Part shown: in pieces, positions 29,921 to 38,487 of the stretch
Layout of the letters: each line of letters starts with the position of its first letter
Numbering within the stretch: position 1 is the stretch's first letter
NCBI RefSeq assembly: GCF_036226465.1
Contig: NZ_CP108476.1
Span: forward strand, 1,922,001-1,986,000
DNA from: Kitasatospora sp. NBC_01250
GTDB taxonomy: Bacteria > Actinomycetota > Actinomycetes > Streptomycetales > Streptomycetaceae
Direction of reading: 5' to 3'
DNA: 64,000 nt
Translations under genes and position numbers: made by a program
Notes under the pieces: model-generated
The model's input: the letters and a program-made list of their open reading frames with translations, nothing else
What the model was told of the DNA's origin: nothing
The model's database searches: none

Positions 29921-31221
29921 GCGAGCTCGCCCTGCTCGACCAGCTCGCCGGCCAGCACGGTGGCCACCCCGCGCAGGAAGGTGGCGTGCACCCGGCCGGG
30001 CAGGTCGAGCCCGCGGTAGGGGGTGTTGCGGCTGCGGGAGGCGAAGCTGTCCGGATTCACGCTGCCACGGTACGCGGGATCGAACAGCACCAGGTTGGCC
30101 GGCTCACCGACCGAGACGGGCCGTCCGTGCCCGCTGAGACGGCCGATCCGGGCGGGGCGGTGCGACATCCGGTCCGCGACGCCCTCCCAGGTCAGCATGC
30201 CGGTGTCGACCATCGCCTGCTGGACCACCGAGAGCGCGGTCTCCAGGCCCACCATGCCCATCGCGGCGGCGGCCCACTCGCAGTCCTTGTCCTCCGCGGG
30301 GTGCGGGGCGTGGTCGGTGGCGACCGCGTCGATGGTGCCGTCGGCCAGCGCGGTGCGCAGCGCCTGCACGTCCTCGGCGGTGCGCAGCGGCGGGTTGACC
30401 TTGTAGACCGGGTCGTAGCTGCGCACCAGCTCGTCGGTGAGCAGCAGGTGGTGCGGGGTCACCTCGGCGGTGACGTTCCAGCCCTTGGCCTTGGCCCAGC
30501 GGATGATCTCCACCGAGCCCGCCGTGGAGACGTGGCAGACGTGCAGCCGCGAGCCGACATGCGCGGCGAGCAGCACGTCGCGGGCGATGATCGCCTCCTC
30601 GGCCACCGCCGGCCAGCCGCCGAGCCCGAGCTCGCCGGAGACCTGGCCCTCGTTCATCTGGGCGCCCTCGGTGAGCCGCGGCTCCTGGGCGTGCTGGGCG
30701 ACGACGCCGTCGAAGGCCTTCACGTACTCCAGCGCGCGGCGCATGATCACCGCGTCGTCCACGCACTTGCCGTCGTCGGAGAAGACCCGCACACCGGCGG
30801 CCGAGTCGTGCATCGCGCCCAGCTCGGCGAGCTTCTTGCCCTCCAGGCCCACGGTGACGGCGCCCACCGGCTGCACGTCGCAGTAGCCGGAGGCCCGGCC
30901 GAGCCGCCAGACCTGCTCGACCACGCCCGCGGTGTCGGCCACCGGGAAGGTGTTGGCCATCGCGTGCACGGCCGTGTAGCCGCCCATGGCCGCGGCCTGG
31001 GTGCCGGTCAGCACGGTCTCCGCGTCCTCGCGGCCCGGCTCGCGCAGGTGGGTGTGCAGGTCGACCAGGCCCGGCAGGGCGATCAGGCCGTGCGCGTCGA
31101 TGTCGACGTCGGCCTCGGCGCTCAGGCCGGTGCCGATCTCGCTGATCACACCGTCGGTGATGAGGATGTCCTGCGCGGGGCCGCCGAGGATCTGGGCGTT
31201 GCGAATCAGGTAGCTGGTCAC
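29917..31221 (-). CDS. pyrC: Dihydroorotase
   Basis: A 434-residue amidohydrolase that closes carbamoyl aspartate to dihydroorotate. It has the metal-binding [17 protein letters not shown] near residue 55, the [14 protein letters not shown] segment, [33 protein letters not shown] and the catalytic Asp region [17 protein letters not shown]. It belongs to the class I type common in actinobacteria. Its ends overlap pyrB and the small membrane protein gene by 4 bases each. Confidence 0.97.
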   Translation of the reverse strand: MTSYLIRNAQILGGPAQDILITDGVISEIGTGLSAEADVDIDAHGLIALPGLVDLHTHLREPGREDAETVLTGTQAAAMGGYTAVHAMANTFPVADTAGVVEQVWRLGRASGYCDVQPVGAVTVGLEGKKLAELGAMHDSAAGVRVFSDDGKCVDDAVIMRRALEYVKAFDGVVAQHAQEPRLTEGAQMNEGQVSGELGLGGWPAVAEEAIIARDVLLAAHVGSRLHVCHVSTAGSVEIIRWAKAKGWNVTAEVTPHHLLLTDELVRSYDPVYKVNPPLRTAEDVQALRTALADGTIDAVATDHAPHPAEDKDCEWAAAAMGMVGLETALSVVQQAMVDTGMLTWEGVADRMSHRPARIGRLSGHGRPVSVGEPANLVLFDPAYRGSVNPDSFASRSRNTPYRGLDLPGRVHATFLRGVATVLAGELVEQGELA

Positions 31222-32207
31222 TGGGCGGCCTCACTGGTTTCGGTGCGGGGGGCGTCGGTGGGACCGTCGTTGAAGACGGCCCCGCCAAGCAGCAGGTACA
31301 GGACGGCCATCCGGATCGAGACGCCGTTGGCGACCTGTTCGACGGCGGTGCAGCGCGGGGAGTCGGCCACCTCGGCGGTGATCTCCATCCCGCGCACCAT
31401 CGGCCCGGGGTGCATGACGACGGCGTGCTCGGGCAGCTTGGCCATCCGCTGGCCGTTCATCCCGTAGCGGCGCGCGTACTCGCGCTCGGTGGGGAAGAAC
31501 GCGGCGTTCATCCGCTCGCGCTGGACGCGCAGCATCATCAGCGCGTCGGTCTTGGCGAGCGCGGCGTCCAGGTCGTAGCTGACCTCGCAGGGCCAGTTCG
31601 GGATGCCGATCGGCAGCAGGGTGGGCGGGGCCACGAAGGTGACCTGCGCGCCGAGCGTCTGCAGCAGCAGCACGTTGGAGCGGGCCACCCGGCTGTGCAG
31701 CACGTCGCCGACGATGGTGATCCGCCGGCCGCTCAGGTCGTTGCCCAGGCCAGGGTTGAGGTGGCGGCGCATGGTGAGCGCGTCCAGCAGGGCCTGGGTG
31801 GGGTGCTCGTGGGTCCCGTCGCCGGCGTTGATCACGCTGCCGTGCAGCCAGTCGGACTGGGCCAGCCGGGCCGGCGCACCGGAGGCGTGGTGCCGGATGA
31901 CGACGGCGTCGGCGCCCATCGCCTGCAGGGTCAGCGCGGTGTCCTTGAGGCTCTCGCCCTTGGAGACCGAGGAGCCCTTGGCGGCGAAGTTGATGACGTC
32001 GGCGCTCAGCCGCTTCTCGGCGACCTCGAAGGAGGTCTTGGTGCGGGTGGAGTCCTCGAAGAAGAGGTTGACGACGGTGCGACCGCGCAGCGTGGGGAGC
32101 TTCTTGACGGCCCGTCCGGAGAGCTGGGCCAGCTCCTCGGCGGTGTCCAGGATCAGCAGCGCGTCGTCGCGGCTGAGATCGGCGGCGGAGACGAGGTGGC
32201 GCTTCAC
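31218..32207 (-). CDS. pyrB: Aspartate carbamoyltransferase, catalytic subunit
   Basis: A 329-residue enzyme condensing carbamoyl phosphate with aspartate. The carbamoyl-phosphate loop is [18 protein letters not shown], followed by [14 protein letters not shown], the [12 protein letters not shown] segment and the aspartate-binding MLRVQRERM. No pyrI-like regulatory chain lies nearby, and the gene is instead preceded by pyrR with a 7-base gap, as in Gram-positive-type pyr operons. Confidence 0.97.
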   Translation of the reverse strand: MKRHLVSAADLSRDDALLILDTAEELAQLSGRAVKKLPTLRGRTVVNLFFEDSTRTKTSFEVAEKRLSADVINFAAKGSSVSKGESLKDTALTLQAMGADAVVIRHHASGAPARLAQSDWLHGSVINAGDGTHEHPTQALLDALTMRRHLNPGLGNDLSGRRITIVGDVLHSRVARSNVLLLQTLGAQVTFVAPPTLLPIGIPNWPCEVSYDLDAALAKTDALMMLRVQRERMNAAFFPTEREYARRYGMNGQRMAKLPEHAVVMHPGPMVRGMEITAEVADSPRCTAVEQVANGVSIRMAVLYLLLGGAVFNDGPTDAPRTETSEAAQ

Positions 32208-32214
32208 GGGACCA

Positions 32215-32841
32215 TTACTCCGAAATCTGGGGGTCCGGGCGGTTCGGGGTGGCGAGTGCCTGCGAGCTGCGGGCGGCGTAGTCGCGGTCGCCGACCAGGA
32301 CGGCGTCCTGCCCGTCGGCGTCGGCGAGCTGGACCTGGACCGCCTCGCGCAGCGAGGTCGGCAGGTTCTTGCCCACGTAGTCGGCGCGGATCGGCAGCTC
32401 GCGGTGGCCGCGGTCGACCAGGACGGCCAGCTGCACGGCCCGGGGGCGGCCGATGTCGCCCAGCGCGTCGAGCGCGGCGCGCACCGTGCGGCCGGAGAAG
32501 AGCACGTCGTCGACGAGGATCACCAGGCGGCCGTCGATACCGCCGGCCGGGATCTCGGTGTGCTCCAGCGCCCGGGCGGGCTTGAGCCGCAGGTCGTCGC
32601 GGTACATGGTGATGTCCAGCGTGCCGAGCGGGATCTCGCGCCCGGTGATCTGGATCAGCTTGGCGTGCAACCGGCGGGCGAGGTGGACACCGCGGGTGTG
32701 GATGCCGAGCAGGACGACGTCCTCGGCGCCCTTCGCGCGCTCCACGATCTCGTGCGCGATCCGGGTGATCACCCGGGAGATGTCGGCGCCGTCCAGCACC
32801 TGGTGCGGCGGACGCGGAATGTCTGTCTGTGATGTGGTCAT
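32215..32841 (-). CDS. pyrR: PyrR: RNA-binding pyr operon regulator / uracil phosphoribosyltransferase
   Basis: A 208-residue protein of the PRPP-binding type I phosphoribosyltransferase fold. It has the PRPP loop [20 protein letters not shown], an N-terminal [18 protein letters not shown] and [13 protein letters not shown], as in Bacillus and mycobacterial PyrR. PyrR binds a conserved RNA loop when UMP is high. A matching loop is encoded just upstream of this gene (32861-32878). It heads the operon and is divergent from bldD. Confidence 0.96.
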   Translation of the reverse strand: MTTSQTDIPRPPHQVLDGADISRVITRIAHEIVERAKGAEDVVLLGIHTRGVHLARRLHAKLIQITGREIPLGTLDITMYRDDLRLKPARALEHTEIPAGGIDGRLVILVDDVLFSGRTVRAALDALGDIGRPRAVQLAVLVDRGHRELPIRADYVGKNLPTSLREAVQVQLADADGQDAVLVGDRDYAARSSQALATPNRPDPQISE

Positions 32842-32860
32842 GCCGAAGCGGACCTCCTTC

Positions 32861-32878
32861 CCCGCCTCACGGGACGGG
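32861..32878 (-). ncRNA. PyrR-binding RNA loop in the pyr operon leader
   Basis: On the minus strand CCCG (32878-32875) and CGGG (32864-32861) enclose a segment containing TCCCGTGAGGC, which matches the known PyrR recognition pattern UCCNGNGAGGY. The downstream GGAGG ribosome site of pyrR (32857-32853) can enter an outer stem, GACC with GGTC (32880-32877 with 32854-32851). This suggests translational repression by PyrR, as described for mycobacteria. Confidence 0.72.
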
Positions 32879-32928
32879 TCTTAAAGGATGTCGGGAGTGG
32901 CCGCCGGGTCGCACCCGGAGCCTTGGCC

Positions 32929-32934
32929 ATGCTA
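32929..32934 (-). promoter_or_regulatory. Weak candidate -10 box for the pyr operon
   Basis: TAGCAT on the minus strand would place the start of transcription near 32922, about 80 bases before pyrR, with the PyrR loop inside the leader. There is no good -35 sequence. Confidence 0.3.
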
Positions 32935-33019
32935 CCAGGGCGATCATGGGCCGCCCGCCATCCGTCGTGTCGTGTTCACGCAGAGGTAGCAGACCATTCG
33001 CACGACTGCCCCATTCGGC

Positions 33020-33049
33020 TTGACGCAGCTACCTTACTCTACGTAACCT
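33020..33049 (+). promoter_or_regulatory. bldD promoter
   Basis: TTGACG (33020-33025) and TAACCT (33044-33049) are 18 bases apart, about 115 bases upstream of the bldD ATG. Confidence 0.55.
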
Positions 33050-33058
33050 CACAGTGAG
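33048..33058. promoter_or_regulatory. Candidate BldD autoregulatory site
   Basis: The perfect palindrome CTCACaGTGAG overlaps the -10 box of bldD. It contains the AGTGA and TCAC half-sequences of the reported BldD box, though in the order TCAC-A-GTGA. BldD of Streptomyces is known to repress its own gene. Confidence 0.5.
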
Positions 33059-33165
33059 TTACGGAACAGACGTCGAACCCACCGGTAGGACGCTCTTTGG
33101 GACGCGGGATCACCCCCACTCCCCCGTGACCGTCATGATCAGGAAATTCTCGTCCGGGGAGAACA

Positions 33166-33669
33166 ATGTCCAGCGACTACGCGAAGCAGCTCGGAGGAAA
33201 ACTCCGCGCTATCCGCACTCAGCAGGGTCTCTCCCTGCACGGTGTCGAGGAGAAGTCCCAGGGACGCTGGAAGGCGGTCGTCGTCGGCTCCTACGAGCGT
33301 GGCGACCGTGCTGTGACGGTGCAGCGGCTGGCCGAACTGGCCGAGTTCTACGGTGTCCCGGTGCAGGAGCTGCTGCCCGGCGGCACGCCGGGCGGTGCGG
33401 CCGAGCCGCCGCCGCGCCTGGTGCTGGACCTGGAGAGACTGACCCAGGTCCCCTCCGAGAAGGCCGGCCCGCTGCAGCGCTACGCGGCCACCATCCAGTC
33501 CCAGCGCGGGGACTACAACGGCAAGGTGCTCTCGATCCGCCAGGACGACCTGCGCACGCTGGCCGTGATCTACGACCAGTCGCCGTCCATCCTCACCGAG
33601 CAGCTGATCAGCTGGGGTGTGCTCAACTCGGACGCTCGTCGCGCGGTGCGCGACGAGGACGCGAGCTGA
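33166..33669 (+). CDS. bldD: Developmental master regulator BldD
   Basis: A 167-residue DNA-binding protein repressing sporulation genes during vegetative growth. The N-terminal XRE-type HTH domain covers residues about 5-65 (LRAIRTQQGLSLHGVEEKSQ, SYERGDRAVTVQRLAELAEF). The C-terminal domain contains RGDYNGKVLSIRQDD, exactly the RGD-X8-RQDD signature that binds tetrameric c-di-GMP and drives dimerisation. GGGGAG precedes the ATG. It is divergent from pyrR, and the gene ends in a strong terminator. Confidence 0.98.
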   Translation: MSSDYAKQLGGKLRAIRTQQGLSLHGVEEKSQGRWKAVVVGSYERGDRAVTVQRLAELAEFYGVPVQELLPGGTPGGAAEPPPRLVLDLERLTQVPSEKAGPLQRYAATIQSQRGDYNGKVLSIRQDDLRTLAVIYDQSPSILTEQLISWGVLNSDARRAVRDEDAS

Positions 33670-33703
33670 GCGCGGGAACACCCTCGCAAGCTGCAGAAAC
33701 GTC

Positions 33704-33733
33704 ACGGCGCGGTCCCCGGGGGGACCGCGCCGT
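33704..33733 (+). terminator. bldD terminator
   Basis: ACGGCGCGGTCCCC (33704-33717) is the reverse complement of GGGGACCGCGCCGT (33720-33733), separated by two bases, giving a long GC-rich stem 35 bases past the bldD stop. Confidence 0.88.
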
Positions 33734-33799
33734 CGGCGTGTCCGGCCGCCGTGACGGGCCGGACCGGCCCGTCAGGTGCCAGACCCGCCCCTGGGCCGC

Positions 33800-34651
33800 T
33801 CAGGCCCGCCCGCGGGGCGCACGGGCCAGCTGGCGCGACTGCGCCACCAGGCGGTCGGCCGAGTCCCAGATCTCGCAGTCCTCCTCGAAGTAGCCGCCGG
33901 CCAGGTTGCGGGTGGCGTGGCTGACCCGCAGCCAGCCCGCGGCCGGCACCGCCCGCAGGTGGACGGTCAGTTCGACGGTCGGCGCCCAGCCGGGCAGCCC
34001 CAGGTCGAAGGTGACCGGCGGCAGCGCGTCGGCCACCAGCAGCAGCGCCAGCGGGTCGGGTTCGCGCCCGTCGGCGAGCCGGAACCAGCCCTGGATCCGG
34101 CCCGCCCCGGCCGGCTGCCCCAGCGCCCAGCCGACGGTGGCCGGGTCCAGCCGCAGGTCGAAGCGCTCCAGCAGGGCGGCCTGCTCCAGCAGCGCCGGGG
34201 GCGCGTGCTCCATGCCCACGCACTGCTCCACCGGCGGCAGTTGCGGGGGCACGGCCGAGGTGTGCACCTCACCGGTGAGCGCGGCCAGCTCGCCGTAGCT
34301 GGCCAGCACTCTCAGCTTCTCGACCGGCGTGCCGTCCGCGCCGTCCTGGTAGAGCGAAGCGGTGGCGGTGGAGAGCGAACGGCCGCGGCGCACCGTCGAG
34401 GTCAGCGCCGTCAGCGGGCCGGGGTGCGAGGTCTCCAGGTAGTAGCCGCTGATCGACAGCGGGTCGGGGTGCTCGGGCAGCTCCTGGCGCAGCGCGTTGG
34501 CGGCCACCGCGAGCAGCAGCCCGCCGTTGACCCCACCGCCGATCTGCCAGCCGGCGCCCAGCTCACCGCGGTGGCGCCCCGGCGTGCCGGGGTCCGGTTC
34601 CAGGGCGATCGCCTGGTCGAACTCGCTGTCGGTCCGGGTCGCAGTCGTCAT
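33800..34651 (-). CDS. Acyl-CoA thioesterase family protein (double hot-dog)
   Basis: A 283-residue protein with two hot-dog halves. The first has ELGAGWQIGGGVNGGLLLAVAANALR and SISGYYLETSHPGPL, and the second has QGWFRLADGREPDPLALLLVADALPP and AGWLRVSHATRNLAGGYFEEDCE. It matches the TesB-like actinobacterial thioesterase-family group, expected to hydrolyse acyl-CoA. An inverted repeat typical of TetR/AcrR operators lies 25 bases upstream (34676-34687). It is separated from nusB by a terminator, so it is probably a single-gene unit. Confidence 0.88.
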   Translation of the reverse strand: MTTATRTDSEFDQAIALEPDPGTPGRHRGELGAGWQIGGGVNGGLLLAVAANALRQELPEHPDPLSISGYYLETSHPGPLTALTSTVRRGRSLSTATASLYQDGADGTPVEKLRVLASYGELAALTGEVHTSAVPPQLPPVEQCVGMEHAPPALLEQAALLERFDLRLDPATVGWALGQPAGAGRIQGWFRLADGREPDPLALLLVADALPPVTFDLGLPGWAPTVELTVHLRAVPAAGWLRVSHATRNLAGGYFEEDCEIWDSADRLVAQSRQLARAPRGRA

Positions 34652-34675
34652 GGCGGAACGCCCTTCGCAATTGGC

Positions 34676-34687
34676 TACTGGTCAGTA
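34676..34687. promoter_or_regulatory. Candidate TetR-type operator for the thioesterase gene
   Basis: TACTGgtCAGTA is a perfect 5-2-5 inverted repeat 25 bases upstream of the ATG. It resembles sites of TetR-family fatty-acid regulators, but no such regulator is encoded in the window. Confidence 0.5.
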
Positions 34688-34700
34688 ACAACATACGCGC

Positions 34701-34734
34701 GATGGCCGCCGGACCAAAAGGTCCGACGGCCATC
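34701..34734 (-). terminator. nusB terminator
   Basis: A 15-base stem with one mismatch (34701-34715 with 34720-34734) closed by AAAA, 22 bases past the nusB stop. Confidence 0.82.
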
Positions 34735-34756
34735 GAAGGGGCGGGAGGGCGATCGC

Positions 34757-35197
34757 TCAGTCGCGGCGGATCGTGCTCTTCAGCTGCATGAAACGGGCGA
34801 GCATGCCGTTCACGAAGGCCGGAGAGTCGTCCGTGGAGAACTCCTTGGCGATCTCCACCGCTTCGTCCAGGACGACCGCGTCCGGGACGCCGTCCTCCCA
34901 GATCAGCTCGTAGGCGCCGAGCCGCAGGACGTTGCGGTCCACGACCGGCATCCGGTCGAGCGTCCAGCCGACCGCGTAGGTCGAGATCAGCTCGTCGATC
35001 CGGCGGGCGTGCTGCACATAGCCCTCGACCAGCTGCATGGTGTACTCGCCGACCTGCGGCACACCCTCGTCGGGCTTGGGCTCGCGGGCGCGGGCAACCC
35101 AGCTCGCGAGCACCGACAGCGGGTCGACGCCCCGGCCGTCGGCCTCGAAGAGGATCTGGAAGGCGTGCGTGCGCGCCTTGGTGCGTGCTGACGCCAC
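34757..35197 (-). CDS. nusB: Transcription antitermination factor NusB
   Basis: A 146-residue all-helical RNA-binding protein that works with NusA, NusE and NusG in rRNA transcription. It starts MASARTKARTHAFQILFEAD and contains VEGYVQHARRIDELISTYAV, WTLDRMPVVDRNVLRLGAYE and the C-terminal DEAVEIAKEFSTDDSPAFVN, the usual NusB pattern. Its start lies 2 bases after the efp stop, consistent with an efp-nusB transcript. Confidence 0.97.
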   Translation of the reverse strand: MASARTKARTHAFQILFEADGRGVDPLSVLASWVARAREPKPDEGVPQVGEYTMQLVEGYVQHARRIDELISTYAVGWTLDRMPVVDRNVLRLGAYELIWEDGVPDAVVLDEAVEIAKEFSTDDSPAFVNGMLARFMQLKSTIRRD

Positions 35198-35199
35198 GG

Positions 35200-35766
35200 T
35201 TACTTGTTCACCCGGCCGAGGTAGCTGCCGTCACGGGTGTCGACCTTGATCTTCTCACCGGTGGTGATGAAGAGCGGGACGGCGATCTCGGCGCCGGTCT
35301 CCAGCTTGGCGGGCTTGGTGCCACCGGTGGAGCGGTCGCCCTGCAGGCCGGGCTCGGTCTCCTCGATGACCAGCTCGACGGAGGCCGGGAGCTCGATGTA
35401 CAGCGGGGCGCCGTTGTAGACCGCCACCAGGGCCTCGAAGCCCTCCAGCAGGTACTTGGCCGCGTCGCCGACGACCTCCTTGCCGATGAACAGCTGGTCG
35501 TAGGTGTCCATGTCCATGAACACGAACTGCTCGCCGTCCTTGTACGAGAACTGCATGCCGCGCTTGTCGACGTTCGCGGTCTCGACCTTGGTGCCCGCGT
35601 TGAACGTCTTGTCGACGACCTTGCCGCTCAGCACGTGCTTGAGCTTGGTGCGCACGAAGGCGGGGCCCTTGCCCGGCTTGACGTGCTGGAACTCGACGAC
35701 GGACCAGAGCTGGTCGTTTTCGAGCTTGAGGACCATGCCGTTCTTGAGATCGTTCGTGGAAGCCAC
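35200..35766 (-). CDS. efp: Translation elongation factor P
   Basis: A 188-residue three-domain protein that rescues ribosomes stalled at polyproline. It starts at GTG 35766 behind AGGAG. The loop that reaches the peptidyl-transferase centre reads [18 protein letters not shown], the PGKGP form reported for actinobacterial EF-P, which works without lysine modification. [20 protein letters not shown] and the C-terminal [18 protein letters not shown] are standard. The many Pro-rich proteins nearby are natural clients. Confidence 0.97.
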   Translation of the reverse strand: MASTNDLKNGMVLKLENDQLWSVVEFQHVKPGKGPAFVRTKLKHVLSGKVVDKTFNAGTKVETANVDKRGMQFSYKDGEQFVFMDMDTYDQLFIGKEVVGDAAKYLLEGFEALVAVYNGAPLYIELPASVELVIEETEPGLQGDRSTGGTKPAKLETGAEIAVPLFITTGEKIKVDTRDGSYLGRVNK

Positions 35767-35836
35767 GGGCGCACTTACTCCTGATATAGCTGTCAAGGAA
35801 CCAAGGGTGCGGGCCTGCCCCCACCGGGAGCGGTGG

Positions 35837-36943
35837 TCACAGGGCGAGGAGCTCCTTGGTGGTGATGGTGAGCAGCTCAGGTCCGCCCTCTTCGAGGGGG
35901 CGCACCACGAGCGTGTCCTCGATCCGGACTCCGCCGCGGCCCGGGAGGTGTACCCCTGGACCGACGGTGACCGGCACGCGGTTGTCCAGTTTACCCATCT
36001 CGGCGGGCCCCAGCTGCGGCGCCTCCCGGACTTCGAGGCCCACGCCGTGCCCGAACGGTTGCGGCCGCTCCTCCTGGTACCCGCCGGCCCGCAGCACCTC
36101 GCGCGCCGCACGGTCCGGCTCGCTGCCCGGCACCCCCGGGGCCAGCGCCTCGCGCCCGGCCCGCTGGGCCTCGAAGACCAGCCGGTGCAGCTCCACCTGC
36201 CAGGCCGCGGGGGCCGCGCCGATCACGAAGGTGCGGGTGGTGCAGACCGAGTAGCCGCGGTACTGGGCGCCGAGCGAGACGGTCAGGAAGTCGCCCTCCT
36301 CGACCCGGCGGTCGGTGGGCCGGTGGTCGGCCCGCCCGGAGTGGCTGCCGGTGCCCACCGAGACCGGGTAGCCCGCCCGGTCCGCGCCGTGGTCGATCAT
36401 CCGGCGCTCCAGCTCCATCGCCAGGTGGCGCTCGGTGCGGCCGACCAGGATCGACTCCAGCAGCTCGCCGAGCGCCTGGTCGCCGATCTCGGCGGCGATC
36501 CGCAGTCCGGCCAGCTCCTGCTCGTCCTTGACCACCCGCAGCCGCTCGACCGCGCGCTTGACGTCGGCCAGCCGCACCCCCGGGGCCGACTCGGCGATCG
36601 TGCGGTGCCGGCTGACGGTCAGGTCGTGCTCCTCCACCACGAGCTCCGCCACGCCGAAGCGGGCGGCCGCCGCGGCGGCGGCCGCCGTGGTGTCCTGGCC
36701 CGCGGCGGCGGCCAGCCGCGGCAGACCGGACTCGTCGGGCCGCTCGCCGCTGTCGTCGGGCGGCAGATCGGCGGGCAGCACCAGCAGTGCGCGCTCCCGG
36801 GTCAGCAACAGGGCCGCGCCGCACGGCGGGCAGCCGGTCAGGTACTGGACGTTGGCGGGCTTGCTGATCAGCGCCGCGTCCGCCCCACTGGCGCTGCAGT
36901 ACTCGCTGAGCCGCTCCCGGCGGGCCGCGTGCGCATCGGACAT
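35837..36943 (-). CDS. M24-family (prolidase-like) protein lacking key metal ligands
   Basis: A 368-residue pita-bread-fold protein encoded upstream of efp, the position where Xaa-Pro peptidases are often found. The N-terminal creatinase domain covers about 1-125. In the catalytic domain, the usual LDFGA and SDMTRT aspartates are replaced: [20 protein letters not shown] has Ser and Cys there. The glutamate of TVEPG is Gly ([13 protein letters not shown]). Only the His of FGHGVGLE and the Glu of GGVRIEDT remain. Three of five ligands are lost, so peptidase activity is doubtful and a binding or regulatory role is possible. Confidence 0.85.
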   Translation of the reverse strand: MSDAHAARRERLSEYCSASGADAALISKPANVQYLTGCPPCGAALLLTRERALLVLPADLPPDDSGERPDESGLPRLAAAAGQDTTAAAAAAAARFGVAELVVEEHDLTVSRHRTIAESAPGVRLADVKRAVERLRVVKDEQELAGLRIAAEIGDQALGELLESILVGRTERHLAMELERRMIDHGADRAGYPVSVGTGSHSGRADHRPTDRRVEEGDFLTVSLGAQYRGYSVCTTRTFVIGAAPAAWQVELHRLVFEAQRAGREALAPGVPGSEPDRAAREVLRAGGYQEERPQPFGHGVGLEVREAPQLGPAEMGKLDNRVPVTVGPGVHLPGRGGVRIEDTLVVRPLEEGGPELLTITTKELLAL

Positions 36944-37004
36944 GTCTGGAAGCCTAGGGAGGCCGTCCCCGGCGCGCCTGTTCTACTGGGCCGTTCCACG
37001 CGGG

Positions 37005-37021
37005 CCGGGCGCCGCGCCCGG
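37005..37021. other. CCGGGCGC-c-GCGCCCGG palindrome
   Basis: A perfect 8-1-8 dyad in the divergent gap between the M24 gene and the lipase-maturation-factor gene, 37 bases before the latter. GC-rich dyads of this kind can arise by chance. Confidence 0.3.
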
Positions 37022-37057
37022 ACGGCGTGCCGCGGCCACGGGTGGTCAGATGGACGG

Positions 37058-38464
37058 GTGGAGTGGTTCACCGCGCCCGGGTACGCGCTCAGCCGGCTGG
37101 TGCTGCTGCGCCTGCTGGCCCTCGTCTACCTGGTCGGTTTCCTGGCGGCGGCCCGGCAGTTCCGGGCGCTGATCGGCGAGCACGGGATGCTGCCGGTGCC
37201 GCGCTACCTGCGCCACCGGCCCTTCCGGGAGGCGCCGAGCCTGTTCCAGTTCGGCTACTCGGACCGCGCCTTCGCCGCCCTCGCCGGGGGCGGGGCGCTG
37301 CTCGCCGCCGCCGTGGCGGCGGGGCTGGCCGACCTGGTGCCGCTGTGGGCCGCCATGCTGCTGTGGGCGCTGCTCTGGCTGCTGTACCTGTCGATCGTCA
37401 ACGTCGGGCAGACCTGGTACTCCTTCGGCTGGGAGTCGCTGCTGCTGGAGGCCGGGTTCCTGGCGGTCTTCCTGGGCAACGACAAGGTCGCCCCGCCCGT
37501 CCTGGTGCTCTTCCTGTTCCGCTGGCTGCTGTTCCGGGTGGAGTTCGGCGCCGGGCTGATCAAGCTGCGCGGCGACCGCTGCTGGCGGGACCTGACCTGC
37601 CTGAAGTACCACCACGAGACCCAGCCGATGCCCGGACCGCTGAGCTGGTACTTCCACCACCTGCCGATGCCGCTGCACCGGGTGGAGGCGGCCGCCAACC
37701 ACCTGGCCCAGCTCGGCCTGCCGGTGCTGCTGTTCGCCCCGCAGCCGGTCGCCTCCTGGGCGGCCGCGGCGATGGTGGTCACCCAGCTCTGGCTGGTCGC
37801 CTCGGGCAACTTCGCCTGGCTCAACTGGCTGACCATCGCGCTGGCCTTCGGCGCCCTGCGGCTGCCCGGGGCCGGCCGGCCGGCCACCGCGCGGGCACCG
37901 CTCTGGTACGAGGTGGTGGTGCTGGCCGCGACCGCGCTGGTGGTCTGGCTCAGCTACCGGCCGGCCCGCAACCTGCTCTCGCGCGGCCAGCTGATGAACT
38001 ACTCCTTCAACCGGCTGCACCTGGTCAACACCTACGGCGCCTTCGGCAGCATCAGCCGGATCCGCTTCGAGGTGGTCGTCGAGGGCACCGACGAGGAGCG
38101 GCTGACGCCGCACACGGTGTGGCGCGCGTACGAGTTCCGCGGCAAGCCGGGCGACGTGCGGCACCGGCCGCGCCAGTACGCGCCCTACCACCTGCGGCTG
38201 GACTGGCTGATGTGGTTCGCGGCGATCTCCCCGGCCTACGCGCGCCCGTGGCTGCGGCCGTTCGCCGAGCGGCTGCTGGCGGGCGACCGGGCGACCCTGC
38301 GGCTGCTGCGGCACAACCCCTTCCCCGACGCACCGCCGACCCATGTCCGGGCGGTGCTCTACCGCTACCGGTTCACCAGCCGTCCGGAGCGGCGGGCCAC
38401 CGGCGCCTGGTGGCACCGGACCAGGCTGCGGGTCTACCTGGCCCCGATGGCGCGCCGGCGCTGA
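37058..38464 (+). CDS. Lipase maturation factor-family membrane protein
   Basis: A 468-residue multipass protein, probably from the GTG at 37058 (EWFTAPGYALSRLVLLR). Hydrophobic segments lie near 12-32, 65-105, 125-160, 225-265 and 285-305. It carries the LMF signatures YSFGWESLLLEAGFLAVFLG, FRVEFGAGLIKLRGDRCWRD and YHHETQPMPGPLSWYFHHLP, and the C-terminal LVNTYGAFGSISRIRFEVVV. The vertebrate LMF1 homologue helps fold secreted lipases, and the bacterial role is not established. The frame is open far upstream, but that part is antisense to other genes. Confidence 0.9.
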   Translation: MEWFTAPGYALSRLVLLRLLALVYLVGFLAAARQFRALIGEHGMLPVPRYLRHRPFREAPSLFQFGYSDRAFAALAGGGALLAAAVAAGLADLVPLWAAMLLWALLWLLYLSIVNVGQTWYSFGWESLLLEAGFLAVFLGNDKVAPPVLVLFLFRWLLFRVEFGAGLIKLRGDRCWRDLTCLKYHHETQPMPGPLSWYFHHLPMPLHRVEAAANHLAQLGLPVLLFAPQPVASWAAAAMVVTQLWLVASGNFAWLNWLTIALAFGALRLPGAGRPATARAPLWYEVVVLAATALVVWLSYRPARNLLSRGQLMNYSFNRLHLVNTYGAFGSISRIRFEVVVEGTDEERLTPHTVWRAYEFRGKPGDVRHRPRQYAPYHLRLDWLMWFAAISPAYARPWLRPFAERLLAGDRATLRLLRHNPFPDAPPTHVRAVLYRYRFTSRPERRATGAWWHRTRLRVYLAPMARRR

Positions 38465-38487
38465 GGCCCGCCAGCACCTGTCCGGCC

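Noticed and set aside
35504..38464. A 986-residue version of the lipase-maturation-factor protein
   Set aside because: The first 518 residues are antisense to efp and the M24 gene and resemble no protein.
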